From contig NZ_JASCIR010000014.1 of assembly GCF_029968095.1 (NCBI RefSeq), positions 62,001-126,000 on the forward strand: a stretch of 64,000 nucleotides of DNA, given 5' to 3'. Every line of letters begins with the position of its first letter. The stretch's first letter is position 1. The notes under the pieces are model-generated. The model saw only the letters and a program-made list of their open reading frames with translations, made no database searches and had not been told where the DNA came from. This document shows positions 14,687 to 23,064 of this stretch, one piece after another. The translations under genes were made by a program, and so were the position numbers. This stretch comes from Streptomyces solicavernae. GTDB taxonomy: Bacteria; Actinomycetota; Actinomycetes; Streptomycetales; Streptomycetaceae.

Positions 14687-16378
14687 ATGCCAGACACGAC
14701 GCGCACCCCACTGCCCCGCCAGGTCGCCGACGCGTACGTCGACGAACTGATCGCCCTCGACCCCATCACCGGCACCTACCTCGGGGTGCGGGAGAGTTCG
14801 AACGCGCTGCCCGATCTCACCCCCGCGGGCGCGCAGGCGCTCGCGGACCTCGCCCGCGCCACCCTCGACCGGCTCGCTCAGGCCGAGCGCGCGCCGGGCG
14901 GCGACAGCGACGTGGAGCGGCGCTGCGCCCGGCTCCTCAGGGAACGCCTCACCGCGGAGCTGGCGGTGCACGACGCCGACGAACACCTGCGCTCGGTCAG
15001 CAACCTGAGCTCGCCGGTGCACTCGGTGCGCCAGGTGTTCACGGTGACGCCGGTGGACTCCGAGGAGGACTGGGCGGCGGTCGCGGAGCGGCTGCGCGCG
15101 GTGCCCACCGCCCTGGCCGGGTACCGGGAGAGCCTCGCCCTCGGCCTGGACCGCAAGCTGCACGGCAGCCCGCGCGCCGCAGAGACGTTCATCGGCCAGC
15201 TCGCCGAGTGGTCCGGCGAGGACGGCGGCAAGGGCTGGTTCGAGGAGTTCGCCGCGTCCGGCCCGGACGCGCTTCGCGCGGAGCTGGACACGGCGGCAGC
15301 GGCCGCCACCCGTGCGGTCGCGGAGCTGCGGGACTGGATGCGCGAGGTGTACGCCCCCGCGGTGGCCGGCGCCGCCGACACGGTGGGCCGCGAGCGGTAC
15401 GCCCGCTGGTCCCGCTACTTCAACGGCACCGACCTGGACCTCGACGAGGCGTACGCGTACGGCTGGTCCGAGTACCACCGCATCCTCGGCGAGATGCGCA
15501 CCGAGGCCGAGAAGGTGCTGCCGGGCGCGGACACGCCGTGGGCGGCGCTGAAGCACCTGGACGAGCACGGCGCGCACATCGAGGGCGTGGACGAGGTGCA
15601 GCGCTGGCTGCAGAGCCTGATGGACGAGGCCATGGACGCCCTGGACGGCACCCACTTCGAACTGGCCGCGCCGGTACGGAAGGTGGAGTCCCGGATCGCC
15701 CCGCCCGGCAGCGCCGCCGCCCCGTACTACACGCCGCCGTCGGAGGACTTCTCCCGCCCCGGCTGTACGTGGCTGCCGACGATGGGCCAGACCCGTTTCC
15801 CGGTGTACGACCTGGTGTCGACCTGGTACCACGAGGGCGTGCCCGGCCACCACCTCCAGCTCGCGCAGTGGGTGCACGTCCGCGAGAACCTGTCCCGCTA
15901 CCAGGCCTCGGTCGGCATGGTCAGCGCCAACGCGGAGGGCTGGGCGCTGTACGCGGAACGGCTGATGGACGAGCTGGGCTTCCTCACCGACCCGGAGCGC
16001 AGGCTCGGCTACCTGGACGCGCAGATGATGCGGGCGGCCCGGGTCATCGTGGACATCGGCATGCACCTGGAGCTGGAGATCCCGGAGCACTCGCCGTTCC
16101 ACCCGGGCGAGCGCTGGACGCCGGAGCTGGCGCAGGAATTCTTCGGGATGCACAGCGGACGGCCCGCGGACTTCGTGGAGAGCGAGCTGATCCGGTACCT
16201 GTCGATGCCGGGCCAGGCCATCGGCTACAAGCTGGGCGAGCGCGCCTGGCTCCTCGGCCGCGAGAACGCCCGCAAGGCGCACGGCGAGGCGTTCGACGCC
16301 AAGTCCTGGCACATGGCGGCGCTGTCGCAGGGCTCGCTCGGCCTTGACGACCTGGTGGACGAACTGTCCAAGCTGTGA
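14687..16378 (+). CDS. DUF885-family protein, putative metallopeptidase
   Basis: A 563-residue cytoplasmic protein of the DUF885 family. HEGVPGHHLQLAQ at about residues 381-393 resembles a zinc-binding HExxH-like motif extended by a second His pair, and NAEGWALYAERL (about 415-426) provides a conserved Glu, the pattern that has led to the family being considered peptidase-like. No signal peptide is visible. ATG 14687 is preceded by GAGGAT. It is read alone, 32 bp after the lrp gene, and is closed by a strong terminator. Function in actinomycetes is not established. Confidence 0.88.
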   Translation: MPDTTRTPLPRQVADAYVDELIALDPITGTYLGVRESSNALPDLTPAGAQALADLARATLDRLAQAERAPGGDSDVERRCARLLRERLTAELAVHDADEHLRSVSNLSSPVHSVRQVFTVTPVDSEEDWAAVAERLRAVPTALAGYRESLALGLDRKLHGSPRAAETFIGQLAEWSGEDGGKGWFEEFAASGPDALRAELDTAAAAATRAVAELRDWMREVYAPAVAGAADTVGRERYARWSRYFNGTDLDLDEAYAYGWSEYHRILGEMRTEAEKVLPGADTPWAALKHLDEHGAHIEGVDEVQRWLQSLMDEAMDALDGTHFELAAPVRKVESRIAPPGSAAAPYYTPPSEDFSRPGCTWLPTMGQTRFPVYDLVSTWYHEGVPGHHLQLAQWVHVRENLSRYQASVGMVSANAEGWALYAERLMDELGFLTDPERRLGYLDAQMMRAARVIVDIGMHLELEIPEHSPFHPGERWTPELAQEFFGMHSGRPADFVESELIRYLSMPGQAIGYKLGERAWLLGRENARKAHGEAFDAKSWHMAALSQGSLGLDDLVDELSKL

Positions 16379-16386
16379 CGGGAGTC

Positions 16387-16422
16387 GGGGGCGGCTCCGT
16401 ACGGCCTGCGGGAGCCGCCCCC
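16387..16422 (+). terminator. strong hairpin terminator after the DUF885 gene
   Basis: GGGGGCGGCTCC (16387-16398) and GGAGCCGCCCCC (16411-16422) form a perfect 12-bp stem with a 12-nt loop, 8 bp after the stop codon. It also faces the end of the leftward rhodanese gene and may act in both directions. Confidence 0.8.
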
Positions 16423-16479
16423 GTACGTTCCTGCCGTGCGCCGCCGGAACTCCCGGCCCCCGCGCGGCCCTTCGGGCCT

Positions 16480-16986
16480 TCAGCAGCCGCAGTCCGCCGC
16501 GTCGACGGGCACGGTCAGCGGGTCGGCGGCGCGCTCGCCCGCGCCCTCCCATGTCTCGTACCGGAATCCCTCCCGCACCCAGTACTCGAAGCCGCCGAGC
16601 ATCTCTTTGACCCGGTAGCCGAGTTGGGCGAAGGCGAGGGCCGCGCGGGTGGCGCCGTTGCAGGCGGGGCCCCAGCAGTACGTGACGACCGGCACGGACG
16701 GGTCGAGCAGCCGCCCGGCCTGCTCGGGGATGAGCGCGGTCGGCAGGTGCAGGGCGCCCGGGATGTGGCCCTGGTCCCAGGCCGCGGTGGAGCGGGTGTC
16801 GACGAGCACGAAGCCGGGGGCGCACTCCGCCGTGAGGGCCGCGGCGACGTCCGAGACGTCGGTGTGGAACGCGAGCGAGGCCGCGAAGTAGGCGGCGGCG
16901 TCCCCGGGAGCGGCGGGCGGCACCCGCAGCACCGGGTCGTCGGCGGCGGCTGTCACGGGGAGGGTGGGGCTGACCTGTGTGTTCAT
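16480..16986 (-). CDS. rhodanese-like sulfurtransferase
   Basis: A 168-residue single-domain rhodanese. FVLVDTRSTAAWDQGHIPGA (about 60-79) is the CH2A-type element and VTYCWGPACNGA (about 101-112) the active-site loop with catalytic cysteine, although its composition (CWGPACN) is not the thiosulfate-type CRxGx[R/T] loop, so the acceptor may differ. The C-terminus ends CGC. ATG 16986 has no ribosome site and a TAGATT -10 ends 7 nt upstream, pointing to a leaderless mRNA. The gene is divergent from an AsnC regulator and shares with it a pair of inverted 7-bp sites. Confidence 0.88.
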   Translation of the reverse strand: MNTQVSPTLPVTAAADDPVLRVPPAAPGDAAAYFAASLAFHTDVSDVAAALTAECAPGFVLVDTRSTAAWDQGHIPGALHLPTALIPEQAGRLLDPSVPVVTYCWGPACNGATRAALAFAQLGYRVKEMLGGFEYWVREGFRYETWEGAGERAADPLTVPVDAADCGC

Positions 16987-16990
16987 GCCT

Positions 16991-17064
16991 GGAAATCTAT
17001 GCGCGCCGAAGATCACGGTGAAGAGACGATCCCCGGCAACGCCCTTGAACCGCCGTGGATTTCC
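16991..17064. promoter_or_regulatory. paired operator half-sites between rhodanese and AsnC genes
   Basis: GGAAATC (16991-16997) and GATTTCC (17058-17064) are exact inverse complements with 60 bp between them. The first overlaps the rhodanese -10 box (TAGATT read leftward) and the second lies just before the AsnC start, with a TATTTC -10-like box at 17069-17074. The geometry suits looping or wrapping by a Lrp/AsnC octamer. Confidence 0.5.
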
Positions 17065-17080
17065 CTGCTATTTCTCGGCC

Positions 17081-17536
17081 ATGACCGTTGATTCCCCGTA
17101 CTCCCCCGACGCGACCGACCGCCGCATCCTCGATGTCCTCCAGCGCGCCGGCCGCGCCAGTTACGCGGAGCTGGCCCGGGCCGTGGCCATGTCGCCGAGC
17201 GCCGTCACCGAACGGGTGCGGCGCCTGGAGGAGGCCGGGGTGATCCAGGGGTACGCGGCCGTGGTCGACCCCGAACGCCTCGGCCTGCCGGTCCTGGCGT
17301 TCGTACGGCTGCGCTATCCGCACGGCAACTACAGGCCGTTCCACGACCTGGTCGAGGCGACCCCGGAGATCCTGGAGGCGCACCACGTCACCGGCGACGA
17401 CTGCTTCGTGCTCAAGGTCGCGGCCCGCTCCATGCGGCACCTGGAGGAGATCTCCGGCAAGGTCGGCGCGCTCGGCTCGGTCACGACCAGCGTGGTCTAC
17501 TCCTCGCCGCTGCCCCGCCGCCCGCTCGGGGCCTGA
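17081..17536 (+). CDS. AsnC/Lrp-family regulator
   Basis: A 151-residue regulator with a winged helix-turn-helix at about residues 10-60 (TDRRILDVLQRAGRASYAEL, MSPSAVTERVRRLEEAGVIQ) and a C-terminal RAM domain (VTGDDCFVLKVAARSMRHLE). The glycine-rich effector loop is reduced to ThrGlyAspAsp, typical of AsnC-type proteins. It is divergent from the rhodanese gene, its likely target, suggesting control of sulfur transfer by an amino acid such as cysteine, which is an inference from position only. Confidence 0.92.
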   Translation: MTVDSPYSPDATDRRILDVLQRAGRASYAELARAVAMSPSAVTERVRRLEEAGVIQGYAAVVDPERLGLPVLAFVRLRYPHGNYRPFHDLVEATPEILEAHHVTGDDCFVLKVAARSMRHLEEISGKVGALGSVTTSVVYSSPLPRRPLGA

Positions 17537-17589
17537 CGGGCACGGGCGCCCGGCGATGAGTTCCCGTGGCGCGCGGAGTCTGTACCTGC

Positions 17590-18477
17590 ATGACCATCGA
17601 CGACACCGCCTTCAGCAGCCACCACCTCGAAACGGCAGGGGCCCGTCTCGCCTACGACGTGCGCGGGCCGCTGCCCGCCGCCGGGCTGCCGCCGCTGCTC
17701 CTGGTGGGCCAGCCCATGGACGCCTCCGGGTTCGCGGCCCTGGCCTCGTACTTCCCGGACCGGACGGTGGTCACGTACGACCCTCGCGGGCTGGGGCGCA
17801 GCAGCCGCGCGGACGGCGGGGTCGACCACGACCCCGCCGTGCAGGCCGGTGATCTGCACGCCCTGATCGGGGCGCTGGGCGCCGGGCCGGTGGAGATGTT
17901 CGCGAGCAGCGGCGGCGCGGTCACCGCGCTCGCCCTCGTCGCCGCGCACCCCCTCGATGTCACGACGCTCATCGCGCACGAGCCGCCGCTGCTCCCGCTG
18001 CTCCCGGACGCCGAGGCCGCGGAGCGCGCCCGTGCCGGGGTCCGGGACGTGTACGAGAAGAGCGGCTGGGGTGCGGGCCTCGCCGCTTTCATCGCGATGG
18101 CGTCCTGGGAGGGCGAGTTCACCGACGCGTACTTCGCCCAGCCCGCACCGGACCCGGCCGCGTTCGGCCTGCCGGCCGAGGACGACGGCAGGCGGGACGA
18201 CCCGCTGCTCTCCGACCGGTCCTGGGCGGTCAGCGGTCACCGCCCGGACGCTGCGGCGCTCGCCGCCGCGCCGACGCGGGTCGTGCTCGCCGTGGCCGAG
18301 GAGTCCGGCGACGCCCTGACCGGCCGTACGACCCGCGCGGCGGCCCGGCTGCTCGGCAAGGAGGCGGCGGTCTTCCCCAGCCATCACAGCGGCTTCACGG
18401 ACGAGAGCTCCGGCTACCCGGGCCGGCCCGAGGCGTTCGCGGTCAAGCTGCGGGCGCTCCTCGACGCCTACCGGTGA
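17590..18477 (+). CDS. alpha/beta-fold hydrolase with variant nucleophile elbow
   Basis: A 295-residue alpha/beta hydrolase. VVTYDPRGLGRSSR (about 58-71) is a typical cap-preceding strand, but the nucleophile elbow reads FASSGGAV rather than G-x-S-x-G, and the expected histidine region is FPSHHSGF near residue 262. Catalytic activity is therefore plausible but less certain than for its homologue at 6684. ATG 17590 is favoured over an upstream ATG at 17566 because the alignment of family members starts here. Its 3' end overlaps by 10 bp the end of the opposing gene at 18468. Confidence 0.82.
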   Translation: MTIDDTAFSSHHLETAGARLAYDVRGPLPAAGLPPLLLVGQPMDASGFAALASYFPDRTVVTYDPRGLGRSSRADGGVDHDPAVQAGDLHALIGALGAGPVEMFASSGGAVTALALVAAHPLDVTTLIAHEPPLLPLLPDAEAAERARAGVRDVYEKSGWGAGLAAFIAMASWEGEFTDAYFAQPAPDPAAFGLPAEDDGRRDDPLLSDRSWAVSGHRPDAAALAAAPTRVVLAVAEESGDALTGRTTRAAARLLGKEAAVFPSHHSGFTDESSGYPGRPEAFAVKLRALLDAYR

Positions 18478-19016
18478 CCCGGGGCTTCCCGCACGAGGCC
18501 GAAGGCATGCAGGGGCGCGAAGTCGATCCAGTGCGCCGGGTCCGGTGCGTCGGCCTGCGCGCCGAACATCCACCGCTGCGCCGCCACGCTCAGGCCGTCC
18601 GTGTCGAGCACCCCCTCCGCGCCCCGGAACGGCCCTTCGAACGGCAGCGGTGCACCCTCCTCGAAGTCGACCGACTCCGGCGACAGCGCGACGTATCTGC
18701 GCAGCCCCAAACCCAAAGCCGCGACCTCGAACGTGACGGCGAGCGCGGCCGTCTGGAACGCATAGCCGTACGCCCCATGCCCCTGCGGCACCCGCGCCTC
18801 ACCCGCGGTCTCCCCGACGATCAGCACGCTCGGCCCGTACGTCCCCGCCCACATCTGCCCGACCGCGCCCGCGCTCGGGTCGGCCACCGGCGCGTACCGC
18901 CCGGGAAAGAGCCGCTCGACCGCCGCGCACGCCGCGTCCACGCCGCCCTCGGGGAGCATGCCGATGTCCTCGGCGGGCGGGTGCGGAGCGACAGCCAGGA
19001 GATAACGAGTAGCCAT
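18468..19016 (-). CDS. hypothetical protein resembling DUF6928
   Basis: A 182-residue protein without signal peptide or membrane helix. The layout, with a YVALSPE strand and then PLPFEGPF (about 123-130), resembles actinobacterial DUF6928 proteins as I remember them, which have no assigned function. Third-position GC is high throughout. ATG 19016 gives the most compact product; the same frame stays open much further upstream on this strand but only as a shadow of other genes. It converges with the hydrolase at 17590. Confidence 0.7.
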   Translation of the reverse strand: MATRYLLAVAPHPPAEDIGMLPEGGVDAACAAVERLFPGRYAPVADPSAGAVGQMWAGTYGPSVLIVGETAGEARVPQGHGAYGYAFQTAALAVTFEVAALGLGLRRYVALSPESVDFEEGAPLPFEGPFRGAEGVLDTDGLSVAAQRWMFGAQADAPDPAHWIDFAPLHAFGLVREAPGHR

Positions 19017-19063
19017 GGTGGCGCAGCGTAATCGACGGGTCTGACAGCCGGCGCCGACGCGCC

Positions 19064-20011
19064 TCAGGGCAGCGCGATCCGGGCGGCCAGCGGCAGGTGG
19101 TCGCTGCCCGTGCGCGGCAGGGTGCGTACGTGGGTCACGGTCGCGGCACGGGCCATCACCTGATCGATCCGCGCCACCGGGAAGGCGGCGGGGAAGCTGA
19201 ACGCGAACCCTCGTTCCGCGACGTTCAACCGCGAGGTGAGCGGCGCGAGTCCACGGTCGTCGACCGTGCCGTTCAGATCGCCGAGCAGGACCACCCGCCG
19301 CACCTCCTCGGCGGCGATCGCCGCACCGAGCCGGTCCGCGCTCTCGTCCCGCCAGGCCGACCCGAGCCCGCTCGCCCCCAGCCGCACCGACGGCAGATGG
19401 GCGACGTACGCGGCGACGTCCCCGTGCGGCGTGCGGACCACGGCCCGCAGCCCACGGCTCCAACTCTCGGTGATCTCCCGGGGTTTGACGTCCACGAGTC
19501 GTACGCCCGCGAGCGGATGCTTCGACCAGAGCCCGACCGTGCCCCGGACCGCGTGGTGCGGGTACTCCGGGCCGAGCGTCTTCTCGTACGCGGGCAGCGC
19601 GGCCGGCACCAGTTCCTCCAGGGCGATGAGGTCGGGCCCGGCGGCGGCCAGGGCTCGGGCGGTGCCGGCCGGATCGCGGTTCTCGTCGCTCACGTTGTGC
19701 TGGACGACCGCCAAGTCGCGTGGGCCGGGCGGAGGTTCGGGCCGGAACAGCCCGCCGAAGAGATACGTCCAGGCGGCCACCGGCAGCAGCAGGGCCACCA
19801 GCGCGGCGGCGGAGCGGCGCAGCAGGGCGAGGCCGAGCAGCACCACGGCCACCCCGCCGAGCCACGGCAGAAACGTCTCAAGGAGACTCCCCGCCCGGGG
19901 GCCGGAGTTGGGCACGCCGCGGTGGAACGCCAGCAGCCCGCCCACCAGCACGGCGGCCCCGGCCACCCCCCGCCCCCGACGCCAGGCCGTCCGCCCGTCC
20001 CTGCGCTCCAC
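19064..20011 (-). CDS. endonuclease/exonuclease/phosphatase-family protein, membrane-anchored
   Basis: A 315-residue protein with two to three N-terminal membrane helices (about 15-32, 46-64 and 68-89) followed by a cytoplasmic- or surface-facing EEP domain. QHNVSDEN (104-111), LIALEEL (128-134), VVLLGDLNG (240-248) and GSDHLPLAARI (302-312) are the metal- and phosphate-binding motifs of the DNase I-like fold. Typical substrates are nucleic acids or phospholipid head groups; the membrane anchor argues against DNA repair. GTG 20011 is preceded by GAGGAGGGG. It lies downstream of sbcC in the same direction with a 65-bp gap. Confidence 0.85.
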   Translation of the reverse strand: MERRDGRTAWRRGRGVAGAAVLVGGLLAFHRGVPNSGPRAGSLLETFLPWLGGVAVVLLGLALLRRSAAALVALLLPVAAWTYLFGGLFRPEPPPGPRDLAVVQHNVSDENRDPAGTARALAAAGPDLIALEELVPAALPAYEKTLGPEYPHHAVRGTVGLWSKHPLAGVRLVDVKPREITESWSRGLRAVVRTPHGDVAAYVAHLPSVRLGASGLGSAWRDESADRLGAAIAAEEVRRVVLLGDLNGTVDDRGLAPLTSRLNVAERGFAFSFPAAFPVARIDQVMARAATVTHVRTLPRTGSDHLPLAARIALP

Positions 20012-20076
20012 CCTGCTTCCCCTCCTCGGAGTACGGAGCGGCTCCCGCGCTGCGAGGGGGCCGCCTCCGTGACCGG

Positions 20077-23064
20077 TCAGGACTGCCGCACCCTCGACCC
20101 CGCCCGCCCCTTCACGACCTCCAGCTGCGCGTGCACACGGCGCCGCAGGTCGGCGACGTGGCTGACGATGCCGACGGTGCGATCCCGCTCCCGCAGCGAG
20201 TCGAGGACGTCGAGGACCTCGTCGAGGGTCTGGTCGTCGAGGCTGCCGAAGCCCTCGTCGATGAAGAGGGTGTCGAGGCGCACGCCGCCCGCCTCGTCGG
20301 TGACCACGTCGGCGAGGCCGAGGGCCAGGGCGAGGGAGGCGAAGAAGGTCTCGCCGCCGGACAGCGTCGCCGTGTCGCGTTCGCTGCCGGTCCAGGCGTC
20401 CACGACGTGCAGGCCGAGCCCGGAGCGGCCGCGGCCCGAACGGCCGTCGGAGTGGACCAGGGTGTACCGCCCGGACGACATCCGCTGCAGCCGGGCCGTC
20501 GCGGCGGCGGCGACCTGTTCGAGGCGGGCGGCCAGGACGTACGACTCCAGGCGCATCTTGCGCTCGTTCTGCGCCGACGTGCCCGCCGCGAGCCCCGCGA
20601 GCCTGGCGACCCGGTCGAACTCGGCGCGCAGCGGCCCGAGTTGGCGGGCTTCGGCGGCCGACTGGCGGGAGAGGCGGTCGAGTTCGGCACAGCGGTGTTC
20701 GGCGGCGGCGCGGGTGCTGACGGCGGTGCGCAGGCGCAGGTCGGCGGCGTCCGCGGCGGCCTGCGCGGCGGCCGGGTCGGCGGGCGGGAGCAGGTCCGCG
20801 GCGGCCGTCTCGGGCTCGGCGAGGACCGCGCGTACGGCGGCCTCCTCCTGTCGGCGGGCGTCGATGCGGTGCTGGAGTTCGCGGTGGGCGGCGTCGTCGA
20901 GGGCGGCGTCGGCGGCGTCCTGCGGGGTGGTGAAGCCGGCGCGGTAGGCGGCGTCGGCGAGGCGGGCGTCGGCGTCCTTGAGGCGGCGCGCGGCGTCCTC
21001 GGCGGCGCGTACGGCGTCGGCGGCGTCGGTGAGCAGGGCGGCCTGGCGTTCCAGTTGCGCGGCGCGCTGGGCGACGCTCGCCGCGCCTCCCGTGGCCTGC
21101 GCCAACTCCTCTGCCAGGGCGGCCTGTTCGCGGTCGAGGGACTCGCGCAGGGAGGCGCGGGACGCGGCGCGGGTCGCGGCCTCCTGGCGCTGGGCGAGCC
21201 GCCGCTGGTGCTCGGCCTCGGCGCGGTCCAGGGCCTCGCGGGCGTCGTGCAGGCCGAGCGCGAGCTGCCGGGCCTCGGCGTGGCGGCGGGTCAACTCTTC
21301 TGCGGTGTCGGCGAGTTGGCGTGCGGGCGCGTCCCCGGCGGCGGCGCTCTGTGCGGCCAGCTCCTCGCGTACGCCGGCGAGCGCGCGCTCGGCCTCGGCG
21401 CGCTCCTCGTCGGCCTGCCGGTACGCGGCGAGCGCGGCCTCCTCGGCCTGGCGTCCGACGTGGCCGTCGACGAGGGGGGCGGGCCGCGGGTGCTCGGTGG
21501 CGCCGCAGACCGCGCAGGACTCGCCGGGGGTGAGGCCCTGGGCGAGTTCGGCGGCGATGCCCTGCAGGCGGCGCTCCTTGAGGTGCAGCCACTGTTCGTG
21601 CGCGCCGGCGGCGGTCTCGCGGGCGGCCAGTGCGTGCGCCTCGGCCTCGGCGGCCTGTGCCCGGAGGGTGTCGCGGCGGTGTGCGGCGGAGGCGCGTTCG
21701 CGGGCGGGTTGGAGCTGCCCGGCGAGGTGTTCGGCGCGGGTGGCGGCGTCCTGGGCGTGCTCGATGCGCTCCTGCAGGGTGCGGCGGCTCGACTCCCAGC
21801 CGTCGAGCCAGGCGGCGGCCTCCTGCAGGGCCTCGGTGTCGGCGTGTTCCTGCCGGTCGGCCTCGGCGCGGCGCTCGGCGAGGCCGGCGATCCGCTGCTC
21901 GGCGCGGCGGGCCGACTCCAGGCCGCCCAGCTCCTCGACCGCCTTGCGGGCGGCGGCGGTCAGGCCGGACGGGGACGCCCCGTCGAACGAAGCGGGCAGC
22001 TGCGCCCGCGCGGCCGTCTCCGCGCGGCGGGCGCGCTGGTGCTCGGTGTCGGTCTCGGCGCGCAGGGCGAGCGCGGGCGTCACGGCCTCGGCCTTGCGGG
22101 CCCGCTCCATGCGTTCCTGCCAGGCGCGCTGCTCCCCGGCCCGCTCGTCGAGCCGTACGGCCCGGGCCCGCGCCTCGGCGTACCGGTCCTGCAGGCGGTG
22201 GGTCTCGCGTACGGAGTCAAGGTCGGTCTGGGCCTGTGCCTTGGCGGACTCGGCGGCGGTGACGGCGCAGTCGGCGACGGTGCGGCGTTCGCGGGCGCCC
22301 GCGCGGGCGACGGCCGCCCACTGGGCCAGGTCGGCGGCGAGTCCGGGTTCGCCGGGTGCGCTGTCGGGCAGCGGGAGTTCGGCGGCGTCGCCCGCGGCCT
22401 GCTGGATGCGGTGGGCGGCGGCGAGCAGCTGGTGGTCGCCCGCGGTGACATCGGCCTGCAGGGCGCGGCGCCGCTCGGCGAGGTGGGTCTCGACGGCGGC
22501 GAAGCGGCGGGTGTCGAAGAGCCGGCCGAGGAGCTTGCCGCGGGCCTCGGCGTCGGCGCGCAGGAACCGCGCGAAGTCGCCCTGCGGCAACAGCACGACC
22601 TGGCAGAACTGTTCGCGGCTCATGCCGAGCAGCGACTCGATCTCGGCGCCGATCTCCTGGTGGGAGCGGCTGAGGTCCCGCCAGGTGGCGGTCTCGGCGT
22701 CGTACTCGCGCAGCCAGGACTGGGCCTTCTCGGTGGTGGTGCCGGTGCCGCGCTTCTTGGGGCGCTGCCAGGGCGGCTGCCGGGTGACCTCGATGCGGCG
22801 TCCGGCGACGGTCAGGTCGAGGCGCACCTCGGTGCGTACGGCCGGGTCGGCGTGGTCGCTGCGCAGCGTGGAGCCGGAGGTCTGGCGGGTGCCGGGCACG
22901 GCGTTGTACAGGGCGAAGCAGACCGCGTCCAGGACGGAGGTCTTGCCCGCGCCGGTGGCGCCGTGCAGCAGGAAGAGCCCGGCGCGGCCGAGCTCGTCGA
23001 AGTCGACCCGCTGGCGGCCGCCGAAGGGCCCGAAGGCGGTGACCGTGAGCTGGTGCAGCCTCAC
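20077..23064 (-). CDS. sbcC: exonuclease SbcCD, subunit C (ATPase)
   Basis: A 995-residue SMC-like ATPase that with SbcD opens and degrades DNA hairpins and blocked ends. The Walker A motif GATGAGKTS is at 35-43, long heptad-rich coiled coils flank a central zinc hook (ESCAVCGA, CxxC), and the C-terminal lobe holds the signature LSGGETFFASLALALGLAD and Walker B LFIDEGFGSLD. The QVVLLPQGDFARFL motif after Walker A is typical of SbcC. The GTG start overlaps the sbcD stop by 4 bp (GTGA), so the two are translationally coupled. The opposite strand is open for over 1,200 codons here, which is only a composition shadow. Confidence 0.97.
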   Translation of the reverse strand: MRLHQLTVTAFGPFGGRQRVDFDELGRAGLFLLHGATGAGKTSVLDAVCFALYNAVPGTRQTSGSTLRSDHADPAVRTEVRLDLTVAGRRIEVTRQPPWQRPKKRGTGTTTEKAQSWLREYDAETATWRDLSRSHQEIGAEIESLLGMSREQFCQVVLLPQGDFARFLRADAEARGKLLGRLFDTRRFAAVETHLAERRRALQADVTAGDHQLLAAAHRIQQAAGDAAELPLPDSAPGEPGLAADLAQWAAVARAGARERRTVADCAVTAAESAKAQAQTDLDSVRETHRLQDRYAEARARAVRLDERAGEQRAWQERMERARKAEAVTPALALRAETDTEHQRARRAETAARAQLPASFDGASPSGLTAAARKAVEELGGLESARRAEQRIAGLAERRAEADRQEHADTEALQEAAAWLDGWESSRRTLQERIEHAQDAATRAEHLAGQLQPARERASAAHRRDTLRAQAAEAEAHALAARETAAGAHEQWLHLKERRLQGIAAELAQGLTPGESCAVCGATEHPRPAPLVDGHVGRQAEEAALAAYRQADEERAEAERALAGVREELAAQSAAAGDAPARQLADTAEELTRRHAEARQLALGLHDAREALDRAEAEHQRRLAQRQEAATRAASRASLRESLDREQAALAEELAQATGGAASVAQRAAQLERQAALLTDAADAVRAAEDAARRLKDADARLADAAYRAGFTTPQDAADAALDDAAHRELQHRIDARRQEEAAVRAVLAEPETAAADLLPPADPAAAQAAADAADLRLRTAVSTRAAAEHRCAELDRLSRQSAAEARQLGPLRAEFDRVARLAGLAAGTSAQNERKMRLESYVLAARLEQVAAAATARLQRMSSGRYTLVHSDGRSGRGRSGLGLHVVDAWTGSERDTATLSGGETFFASLALALGLADVVTDEAGGVRLDTLFIDEGFGSLDDQTLDEVLDVLDSLRERDRTVGIVSHVADLRRRVHAQLEVVKGRAGSRVRQS

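Noticed and set aside
20012..21592. Upstream extension of the EEP-family gene by more than 500 residues
   Set aside because: The extra part is Arg/Pro/Ala-rich and lies in another frame of sbcC; the real start at 20011 has a good ribosome site.
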